A DNA stretch of 5,033 bases, taken from assembly GCA_003155465.1 (NCBI GenBank), contig PMCR01000099.1:225-5257 (forward strand), read 5' to 3'. Each line of letters begins with the position of its first letter. Positions within the stretch are counted from its first letter, which is position 1. The notes below the pieces were generated by a model. The model was not told the DNA's origin and did not search any database. It worked only from the letters and a program-made list of their open reading frames with translations. Made by a program: the position numbers and the translations under genes. Origin of the DNA: Myxococcales bacterium. GTDB lineage: Bacteria > Myxococcota > Polyangia > Fen-1088. Positions 1-5,033 of the stretch are shown piece after piece.

Positions 1-47
1 CGACGCAAATGCGCGATTTCACGACGGGAGGCAAACCGTTCGGCGCT

Positions 48-2177
48 CTAGACGTTGTCCAGATCGAACCCCAACCGCAGGCGAAGCTGGTGCCAGTCTT
101 CCTCCATCAGGAGGAAATAGCCGAACATGCCGTAGCGATAGGCTGCGGGCGGCTGGCGCGGGTCATAGGGCTTGACCAAGTCGGTGGCGTACATCAACTG
201 GCCCAGGTACAGGCCATCCGCAATCTGAACCAGTTCATCGATGCAGAAGCGATCCGGGACGATTGTGCGCAGTTTGGGCCAGCGGTAATTGAACTGATAG
301 ATGCGCTTGCCGGCGCAGTTCTCATTCACCGAGGTTCCTGCATGGGCGATGAAGAAGAAGTTCTTCAGGTCGTAGCCACAGTTGACGGCCTCGATCTGAG
401 AGGCGGGCTCGGTCCATATGTTGGCCAGTTTCATCAGGCGTCCGACCTCGCGTTCCTTCATGGTCCGTAGAGCCTGGGTGTTGGCGCCCCATGTACTGGG
501 CAGCTCGCCGGTCTCGAATCCGTCGGTCAACTCCCGTAGACGCTCGCGTGAGATGGGATCGAACGACTTGCCCGTCCAGGTGCTGAGGCGGCCGGCAAAG
601 CCCTTCCAGGCCAGGTCCAACGCGTTCTTGGAGAACAGGTCCAGCAAGCCCGCGCCGTGCCAGCTGACCAGCGCGCCCCTATAGAAGCCGCGCATGGCAT
701 CCACGGGGGCCGCGCGGTTGAACAATTCCTGCAGCCGCAAGAACAGGGGCGATGAATTGTCCAAGCTGTCCTGTAACTTGTCCGAGTAGTCGCGCAGCAG
801 GTGCAGCACCGTCTCGCGGTCCGCCAGGTCCGCCTTCAGCTCGGCGAAAACCCGGTCGTTGCAGGCGGCGGGCGGCCGACTATCCAACTTCAGATCGCGG
901 TAGCGCGAACCCTGCGGGGCCACAGGTCCGGCGGTCACCAGTCCCGGCGCAGTCACCGGCACCTCCAAGAAGGGGAAAATCCGCCGGGCTTCACTGTTCC
1001 AGCTCTGATTCCACAGCACGAAGTAGCCCATGTGCTGGTAGGCGTAGTCGGCCGGCGGCCGGCGGGCATCGAAACGTCCCAGCAAGCGGTGACTGGCGAA
1101 AAGCAACTGGCCGAGATAGAGCCCCGGGGCAATCTGCACCATCTCGTCGATGAGCCAGGAAAGCGGCGGCCGGTTGCCGAGAGTCGGCCAGCGGTAGTTG
1201 AGTGAAAGCACCTGGCGCGGGGTTTCGGCGCACACTGACGGCGCTAGCCCGGCGACGAAGTGTCCCCCATTGCGATCATAGCCAAAGGCGCGCTGTTCCT
1301 CCGGGGGCGCATCTTGCAGGTTCAGCCACCAGGTCAAGGCGTGAAATGAGATGTTGTTGGCGGCGTGCCAGCCCAGTTGGTTGAAATGGTTGATGCCCAA
1401 GAGCGCAGCGCTTGGGCCGGGCTCCCCACCCACCGCCGATCGCAGCGCGGCCCGATCCCCGCGGTGGAAGCTCTTGCCCACCCACGGGCTTTGATCTTGC
1501 AGTGTCGCCCCCCACAGAAGGCCCACGACATTGTCCAGGCGGGACAGTGGATGGCTTTGGCCTGAAAGGCGCAGGCCCAGGGCCACGCCATAGTGGTGAC
1601 CTTCGAGCGCCGGTAAATCCAAGCCCAATTGGAACAGCTTGCCCAGCTTCTGGAAGGGCAGGGCCTGGTTGTCCGCCTCGGTCCGCAAAGCGTCCATATA
1701 CCGCTTGAGCAACTCGAGCACGGTCGCTGCATTGGCTTGGTCGCGCTCGATCTCGGCGCGCAGGGGATCAGTCGACGCGCTGGGGTTGAGGGTCAGGGTG
1801 CGTAGGGCCGGCGCTACGGTCACCGAGGCCAGTTCAGGTGGCAGATCGCTGCGCGCCAGAACGCCCGCCTCGACCAGTCGGAAACACGGGATGGGTACCT
1901 CGATGGAAACGTCCTTGGTCACGTCGTGCAAGAAAGCGCCCCGGGTTGACGACAGCACACGCCCGGCCCTGGATTTCACCAGCAGATAGACATCAGGACG
2001 GTCCAGGGAAAAGAAGCCCAGGCGCACGGGGATGCGGCAGCTCCCATCGGAATCAGTCTCGCCGACCCCCAGCTTGTCGTCGTGAAGAAGGTCGGCATCG
2101 TAGGCTTCCACAGTCAAGCCCTTGACCCCGCGTCCGGTTTCGAGCGCTATCACCTTGACCTTGATCTCGAATGACAT
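48..2177 (-). CDS. 709-aa protein: transthyretin-like N-domain plus two tandem copies of an unrecognised domain
   Basis: I do not recognise this family. Residues 1 to about 100 look like a single beta-sandwich of transthyretin/CNA-B or intradiol-dioxygenase N-domain type: alternating hydrophobic strands (FEIKVKVIAL, LTVEAYDADLL), a G-x-T-D-xx-G turn (GVGETDSDGS) and a final DVTKDVSIEVPIP strand. A linker leads to copy A (about 138-405), another linker, then copy B (about 442-706). Both copies carry a TVLxLL(R/K)xY helix, W-x-GKSF, a GYD element, NYRWPxL, IDE(M/L)VQIAxGLYLGQL, a PPAxYxY stretch and GYF. There is no signal peptide or membrane segment, so it is probably cytoplasmic. No obvious metal or nucleotide site is seen. 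As last gene of the GRE block, it may bind substrate or product, or act as an accessory to the GRE; this is inference. Start is ATG with an excellent RBS rather than the GTG at 2201; stop is TAG. The gene is intact. Confidence 0.85.
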   Translation of the reverse strand: MSFEIKVKVIALETGRGVKGLTVEAYDADLLHDDKLGVGETDSDGSCRIPVRLGFFSLDRPDVYLLVKSRAGRVLSSTRGAFLHDVTKDVSIEVPIPCFRLVEAGVLARSDLPPELASVTVAPALRTLTLNPSASTDPLRAEIERDQANAATVLELLKRYMDALRTEADNQALPFQKLGKLFQLGLDLPALEGHHYGVALGLRLSGQSHPLSRLDNVVGLLWGATLQDQSPWVGKSFHRGDRAALRSAVGGEPGPSAALLGINHFNQLGWHAANNISFHALTWWLNLQDAPPEEQRAFGYDRNGGHFVAGLAPSVCAETPRQVLSLNYRWPTLGNRPPLSWLIDEMVQIAPGLYLGQLLFASHRLLGRFDARRPPADYAYQHMGYFVLWNQSWNSEARRIFPFLEVPVTAPGLVTAGPVAPQGSRYRDLKLDSRPPAACNDRVFAELKADLADRETVLHLLRDYSDKLQDSLDNSSPLFLRLQELFNRAAPVDAMRGFYRGALVSWHGAGLLDLFSKNALDLAWKGFAGRLSTWTGKSFDPISRERLRELTDGFETGELPSTWGANTQALRTMKEREVGRLMKLANIWTEPASQIEAVNCGYDLKNFFFIAHAGTSVNENCAGKRIYQFNYRWPKLRTIVPDRFCIDELVQIADGLYLGQLMYATDLVKPYDPRQPPAAYRYGMFGYFLLMEEDWHQLRLRLGFDLDNV
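60..854 (-). repeat. Domain copy B within the 709-aa protein
   Basis: Encodes residues about 442-706. Landmarks are TVLHLLRDYSDKL, TWTGKSF, CGYD, FNYRWPKL (near 629), IDELVQIADGLYLGQL (646-661), RQPPAAYRY and FGYF. Differences from copy A: it has a WGANTQALRT segment and an NFFFIAH stretch where copy A has GINHFNQLG and NGGHFVA. The two copies may therefore have different ligands, or one may be structural. The protein ends 3 residues after this copy. Confidence 0.85.
963..1766 (-). repeat. Domain copy A within the 709-aa protein (protein-level duplication)
   Basis: Encodes residues about 138-405 counted from ATG 2177. Landmarks shared with copy B are TVLELLKRYMDAL, PWVGKSF, FGYD, LNYRWPTL (near 326), IDEMVQIAPGLYLGQL (343-358), RPPADYAY and MGYF. 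Corresponding residues in copy B lie 302-304 positions later with only tiny indels. The similarity is clear in protein but not as long DNA identity, so the duplication is old. Confidence 0.85.
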
Positions 2178-2184
2178 GTGCGGA

Positions 2185-2192
2185 TCCTTTCC
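2185..2192 (-). promoter_or_regulatory. Ribosome binding site choosing the ATG at 2177
   Basis: GGAAAGGA ends 7 nt before ATG 2177-2175. A frame-compatible GTG eight codons upstream (2201-2199) sits in the loop of the hairpin, upstream of this site, and has no RBS of its own. The ATG is therefore preferred, giving MSFEIKVKV as the N-terminus. Confidence 0.75.
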
Positions 2193-2208
2193 GACGGCCA
2201 CGCCGTCG
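2192..2208 (-). promoter_or_regulatory. Perfect intergenic hairpin next to the RBS of the last gene
   Basis: On the transcribed strand CGACGGC-GTG-GCCGTCG forms a perfect 7-bp GC-rich stem with a 3-nt loop, in the 34-nt gap between the activase stop and the ATG at 2177. Its 3' arm touches the Shine-Dalgarno sequence by one base. No U-tract follows, so it is not a typical intrinsic terminator. It could tune initiation or protect processed mRNA ends. Chance in GC-rich DNA is possible. Confidence 0.4.
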
Positions 2209-2211
2209 ACC

Positions 2212-3174
2212 TCACGCCGACAGGACTTTGAACGAGTGGCGTGCCACCTCGGTCTTGAACCAGGTGAGAGTCTCGCTGAGATGGCCGTCTTTGGGAAGCG
2301 TCTTTGCCAGGCCGGCCGGAGAGGGGCGACCGAGACTCTCGGCCATGGTGGCGCCCAGAGGATTGTAGGGGAGAAGGGTCAGGCTGCGCGCACCCAATTC
2401 CGCCAGCCGGGCGGCCAGGGCCGCCAGATTCTCGCGGGTGGCGGTGATGCCAGGGATGAGCGGGATGCGCGGCTGAACCCTCTCGGGCGAAGCCGCGAGG
2501 AGCCGAGACAGGTTGGCCCAGATTCGCTGATTGCTCCGGCCGGTGAACCGGACATGGGCCTCATCGTCGGCCAACTTCACGTCGAACAGAATCAGATCCA
2601 CATGCGGCAGGATCCATTTGGCGAACTGCGGGTAGGAAAATTCACCGCAGGTCTCGATGGCGGCTGAAATGCCTTGGCTGTGCAGGCCTGCGAGCAACTC
2701 GCCCACGAACTCCGGGAACGCTGTGCACTCTCCCCCTGACAGGGTCACGCCCCCGCCCGAGTGGCGGTAGTAGGGCTCGTCACGCAGGACCACATCCAAT
2801 ATTTCGTCTACGGAAAGCCGCTGGCCAATGAGAGCCAGCGCGCCCGAGGGACACGCGCGGACGCATTCGCCGCAGATGTCACACGAAGCGGACCAGACCA
2901 GACGCGGGATTTCAGCTCGGGGGCCACCCACGGTTGAGAACACAGGAGCGAGAGGGGTGGACGCCGATGCTTGCCGCGGACACGCATCGACGCAGCTCTG
3001 GCAAGCGATGCAAAGGCGAGAGCGGAAGGCAATCTCCGGCCCAAATTCCTGAGTCTCGGGGTTCTGGCAGAACACACAGCGCAGCGGACAGCCTTTGAAG
3101 AACACGACGCTGCGGATGCCGGGGCCATCCTCCAAGCTGTGGCGCTTGATGTCCACGACAAGAGGGTGAGTCAC
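2212..3174 (-). CDS. Glycyl radical enzyme activating enzyme (radical SAM, two ferredoxin-type clusters)
   Basis: This 320-aa radical SAM protein would reductively cleave S-adenosylmethionine and abstract hydrogen from the GRE glycine (Gly407 of the fragment upstream). The radical SAM cluster motif CxxxCxxC is Cys29, Cys33 and Cys36 (GCPLRCVFCQNPE), preceded by the family signature EDGPGIRS. A ferredoxin-like insertion follows with two CxxCxxCxxxC sets, Cys55/58/61/65 and Cys98/101/104/108. This insertion is typical of activases of non-PFL GREs and absent from the short PFL activase. SAM-binding elements follow: SGGGVTLSGGE (GGE at 147-149), IETCGE near 194, DVKL, FTGRSN, PLIPGIT and LLPYNPLG near the C-terminus. 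Minor departures from the usual motifs are Gln37 where His or Ser is common after the third Cys, and Cys150 in place of the common Pro after GGE. It starts with GTG and ends TGA. It is third in the block, so it almost certainly serves the GRE two genes upstream. Confidence 0.95.
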   Translation of the reverse strand: MTHPLVVDIKRHSLEDGPGIRSVVFFKGCPLRCVFCQNPETQEFGPEIAFRSRLCIACQSCVDACPRQASASTPLAPVFSTVGGPRAEIPRLVWSASCDICGECVRACPSGALALIGQRLSVDEILDVVLRDEPYYRHSGGGVTLSGGECTAFPEFVGELLAGLHSQGISAAIETCGEFSYPQFAKWILPHVDLILFDVKLADDEAHVRFTGRSNQRIWANLSRLLAASPERVQPRIPLIPGITATRENLAALAARLAELGARSLTLLPYNPLGATMAESLGRPSPAGLAKTLPKDGHLSETLTWFKTEVARHSFKVLSA

Positions 3175-3181
3175 CGAATCG

Positions 3182-3187
3182 TCCCCT
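3182..3187 (-). promoter_or_regulatory. Ribosome binding site supporting the activase GTG start
   Basis: AGGGGA ends 7 nt before the GTG codon at 3174-3172. No ATG lies close by in frame. The GRE-activase consensus begins a few residues later (VVDIKRHSLEDGPGIR), so this site decides for GTG as the start. Confidence 0.75.
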
Positions 3188-3195
3188 GTCCGCGG

Positions 3196-3681
3196 TCAGG
3201 CCACGCCCAGTCGATGTACCAGGTCACGCGCCATGAAGCCGAACTTGTAGATGTAGTTCAAGTTGCCGTCGACGCTGACCTCGTTGGCCAAGATGGATGC
3301 CAGGATGTCCTGGTCGCGCGAAAACAGGAACTTCCGCAGGGCGAGCGGATTCTTGAAGGTGATGGCCACGTCGTAGCCCTTGTCTTCCTCGCGCCGGACT
3401 TCCATGCGGCCATTGGCGAAGCGGGCCCCGGCGGCCACCGTGCCGTCCGCGGTGCGGAACAGGTAGCTTCCCGAGAAGCCGACCAGATTGCGGCGAAATC
3501 CCCGCAGCAGCAAGAAAGCGAGGCACATGCCCCCGAGGAGGATCTCCAGGAACCTATCAGTCAGGGTGCCCTCAAGCGCGCGGCGCAGATCCTCGATCTG
3601 CCTGCGCATCAGGCGCAGGCAAAGCCGGTCAGGCAGGAACCACGAGAGTACTTTGACGAAGAACTGCTTGAGGCGGGTCAT
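3196..3681 (-). CDS. Small SCP2-like (sterol/lipid carrier-type) protein with hydrophobic segment
   Basis: A 161-aa protein encoded between the GRE and its activase. Residues 1-35 are amphipathic and strongly basic (several Arg/Lys, with a RLMRRQIEDLRR stretch), and residues about 45-59 (LEILLGGMCLAFLLL) form a hydrophobic segment that could be a membrane helix or a buried helix. From about residue 65 onward the pattern resembles the SCP2 fold: short beta strands (FSGSYLFRTADG, then ARFANGRMEVRR), a strand DVAITFKNP, a helix, then NEVSVDGNLNYIYKFGFMA, like the small-residue/Gly-Asp-Leu ending of SCP2 domains that closes over a lipid tunnel. The SCP2 call rests on pattern only. If right, it would bind or deliver a hydrophobic ligand, perhaps at the membrane, to the neighbouring GRE. 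ATG start with a good RBS; 18 nt after the GRE stop and 21 nt before the activase. Alternative: an unrelated small membrane-associated accessory protein. Confidence 0.6.
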   Translation of the reverse strand: MTRLKQFFVKVLSWFLPDRLCLRLMRRQIEDLRRALEGTLTDRFLEILLGGMCLAFLLLRGFRRNLVGFSGSYLFRTADGTVAAGARFANGRMEVRREEDKGYDVAITFKNPLALRKFLFSRDQDILASILANEVSVDGNLNYIYKFGFMARDLVHRLGVA

Positions 3682-3686
3682 GGTGG

Positions 3687-3693
3687 CCTTTCC
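3687..3693 (-). promoter_or_regulatory. Ribosome binding site for the SCP2-like gene
   Basis: GGAAAGG lies 5 nt upstream of the ATG at 3681 and fixes that start. The site sits inside the 18-nt gap after the GRE stop codon, as expected for translation within an operon. The same GGAAAGG core recurs before the last gene of the block. Confidence 0.75.
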
Positions 3694-3699
3694 GGCAGG

Positions 3700-5033
3700 C
3701 TAGCCCCTGCGGGAGAATTCGACGGCCTGGCCAGTGCCCAGGTCGTATTCTGTTCGCCCGATGATCTCTTGCTGCATCTGCGGATTCAGATCCTTGAAAT
3801 ACGCCGTGTAGCCCGACACCCGCACCAACAGCTCAGGGTATTTCTGCGGATTCTTCACCGCATCGACAAAGGTGTCGTGGGTGGTCACGTTGAACTGGAT
3901 CTCCATGCCGCCCAACCCGCCCAGGGCCGCGTCGAAGTAGCCCTCCACCGAGGCCACGAAGTGGTCCAGCATCTTCTCCCGGTTGGCGTTGTCCGGGGTG
4001 TACTTGAGGTTCACTGCCACGCCGTTGGACAAAAAAGCGGGCGGCAGGCTGGCCACCGAGCGCAAGGCCTTAGTCAAGGAAGGGGTCACGCCGGAGACCG
4101 GGGTCATGCCGCTGGTGAAGTTGTCGCCGTCGCGCCGTCCATTGGGCGTGGCGCCCGACAGACGACCAAATCCCGCGTGGTTGGTCATGGTCCAGTATCC
4201 GACGCGGTAGTGGCCGCCCCGGTAGTTCAACTTGCGGCCAAAGAGGCCGTCCAAGGTTGCGGCCAGCCAGCGCGCGAGGCTGTCAGCGGCAGGCTGCTCG
4301 TTGCCGTACTTGGGGGTCTTCTCCGGGTTGCGCAGGCGAGCGAGCAGAACATCCTGGCCGACGAAATTGGCGTCTAGCGCTTGCAGCAGCGCCGGCAAGG
4401 AAATCGCCTTGTCCTCGAACACCACCTTCTGAATCGCTGCCAGTGAGTCCACCACATCGGCAAACCCGATGATGCTGGCGCCAGAAGAATTGATGGTCGC
4501 CCCGCCGAAGATAAGGTCCTTGCCCTTGTCCATCGGACCTTCGAACAGGCTGGAGAGAATCGGGGTGGGGTACATCTTTTGGTGGGTGCGGCCCAGGGCT
4601 TCATTGAGGGCCGTGGCCCGGTCTACCATCCACGACACCTGACGGACAAAGGCCACCTTGAAGGCATCGAAGGAAGTGAACGACGCCGCGTCGCCCGTGC
4701 GTTCACTGATCAGCACCCCGCGGCCGGTGTGTCGATGCTCGCCATTGTACAGGGTCAGCTCGAGAACCGATGTCAGGTTGAGGAGAATGGACGCCGTGGC
4801 GCCGTAGAAGCGGCCATTGCTGCCGGGCTCGACGCAGCCGATGACGCCGTAGTCGCGCGCCTGCGCCAGGGTGTCGCCCTTTGCGGTCAGCGCCGCGATG
4901 ACCGCGCGATCGTTGTGCAGGGCCGGCGTGGCGCCCGTGTTGAGATTGACGTCGCACAGGCGGCGCAGGTAGGCGGGCGGATTGACCGCGGAGAAATAAC
5001 GGGCGTTGAGGTTGGGATCGCGCAACATCATCA
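3700..5033 (-). CDS. Glycyl radical enzyme, PFL/PflD-like, C-terminal part (5' end beyond window)
   Basis: C-terminal portion of a glycyl radical enzyme, a family that uses a stored glycyl radical to make a cysteine thiyl radical that attacks the substrate. The frame is open to the window edge; 443 residues are read from the ATG at 5031, which is internal, not a start (full-length members are about 750-900 aa). Counting from that Met, the catalytic loop GVIGCVEPGSNG has Cys66 (4834-4836) and Glu68, and the radical loop RVSGYTAYF has Gly407 (3811-3813). The 341-residue Cys-to-Gly spacing fits the family. Between them lie further family blocks such as KYGNE, a TPVSG element and GGMEIQFNV. Cys-Val-Glu, not Cys-Cys, argues against true pyruvate formate-lyase and for an eliminase/dehydratase/decarboxylase-type GRE. 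The tail after the radical Gly is 36 residues, longer than the roughly 25 of PFL. The substrate cannot be assigned. It is first in the visible operon and stops with TAG 18 nt before the next gene. Confidence 0.95.
   Translation of the reverse strand, partial: MMLRDPNLNARYFSAVNPPAYLRRLCDVNLNTGATPALHNDRAVIAALTAKGDTLAQARDYGVIGCVEPGSNGRFYGATASILLNLTSVLELTLYNGEHRHTGRGVLISERTGDAASFTSFDAFKVAFVRQVSWMVDRATALNEALGRTHQKMYPTPILSSLFEGPMDKGKDLIFGGATINSSGASIIGFADVVDSLAAIQKVVFEDKAISLPALLQALDANFVGQDVLLARLRNPEKTPKYGNEQPAADSLARWLAATLDGLFGRKLNYRGGHYRVGYWTMTNHAGFGRLSGATPNGRRDGDNFTSGMTPVSGVTPSLTKALRSVASLPPAFLSNGVAVNLKYTPDNANREKMLDHFVASVEGYFDAALGGLGGMEIQFNVTTHDTFVDAVKNPQKYPELLVRVSGYTAYFKDLNPQMQQEIIGRTEYDLGTGQAVEFSRRG

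Noticed and set aside
3..14. Small palindrome cgcaaatgcg after the last stop, considered as a terminator
   Set aside because: The stem is only 4 bp with a 2-nt loop and no T-tract follows on the transcribed strand, so it is not a credible terminator.
1..22. Possible start of a further minus-strand gene (GTG at 22, MKSRICV to the edge)
   Set aside because: Only seven codons are visible and no Shine-Dalgarno precedes it, so it cannot be told from chance. An operon continuation past the left edge remains possible.
2122..2667. Plus-strand open frame of 181 codons opposite the activase
   Set aside because: Antisense to the conserved radical SAM core, with no plausible RBS or protein family; a shadow of GC-rich coding.
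2971..4377. Long plus-strand open frame (468 codons) opposite the activase, SCP2-like and GRE genes
   Set aside because: It lies antisense to three genes with clear family motifs and crosses their boundaries. Its translation is rich in His, Gln, Arg and Ala with no recognisable domain, as expected for a GC-rich shadow frame.
3700..5033. True pyruvate formate-lyase (pflB)
   Set aside because: PFL has adjacent Cys-Cys at the active site; here it is Cys-Val-Glu. The activase also has two extra ferredoxin clusters, unlike the short PFL activase.
3700..5033. Bacterial microcompartment-associated GRE locus
   Set aside because: No shell protein, aldehyde dehydrogenase or encapsulation peptide is visible. 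The GRE N-terminus lies outside the window, so the idea is not excluded, only unsupported.
48..5033. CRISPR arrays, tRNA/rRNA genes, insertion sequences
   Set aside because: The block is almost entirely coding, with gaps of at most 34 nt. No direct repeat array, transposase or RNA gene signature was seen on either strand.

Overview
The window is a G+C-rich bacterial segment, with third codon positions dominated by G and C. It holds one four-gene block, all on the minus strand and read from right to left. The presence of a glycyl radical enzyme (GRE) and its [4Fe-4S] radical-SAM activase points to an anaerobe or a facultative organism with strong anaerobic metabolism. GRE radicals are destroyed by oxygen. 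The general style (GC-rich, PFL-like GRE, ferredoxin-type activase) would suit a desulfobacterial/deltaproteobacterial or similar sediment anaerobe. That is a weak inference, because no taxonomic marker is present.

Layout in transcription order: (1) 5033-3700, the C-terminal 443 or so residues of a PFL-like GRE, with catalytic Cys-Val-Glu and the glycyl radical loop both present; its N-terminal half lies beyond the right edge. (2) 3681-3196, a 161-aa protein with a basic N-terminus, one hydrophobic segment and a C-terminal region resembling an SCP2 sterol/lipid-carrier domain. (3) 3174-2212, the 320-aa GRE-activating enzyme, with a radical SAM CxxxCxxC motif and two inserted ferredoxin-type clusters. 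(4) 2177-48, a 709-aa soluble protein with an N-terminal transthyretin-like beta-sandwich followed by two tandem copies of a domain of about 265 residues that I do not recognise. Gaps between genes are 18, 21 and 34 nt, each with a good Shine-Dalgarno sequence, so the four are very probably one operon. Only 47 bases follow the last stop, with no convincing terminator.

How they may work together: the activase abstracts hydrogen from the GRE glycine, and the GRE then carries out a radical reaction on an unknown substrate. The Glu two residues after the catalytic Cys resembles the eliminase/dehydratase/decarboxylase GREs rather than true pyruvate formate-lyase, which has Cys-Cys. The usual Asp of the glycerol dehydratase pocket appears replaced by Ala. 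With an SCP2-like protein between enzyme and activase, this suggests, as inference only, a bulky or hydrophobic substrate such as a lipid, hydrocarbon or isoprenoid. The duplicated-domain protein may be a binding or accessory partner. I know of no characterised GRE system with this combination, and it is the main candidate for something new here.
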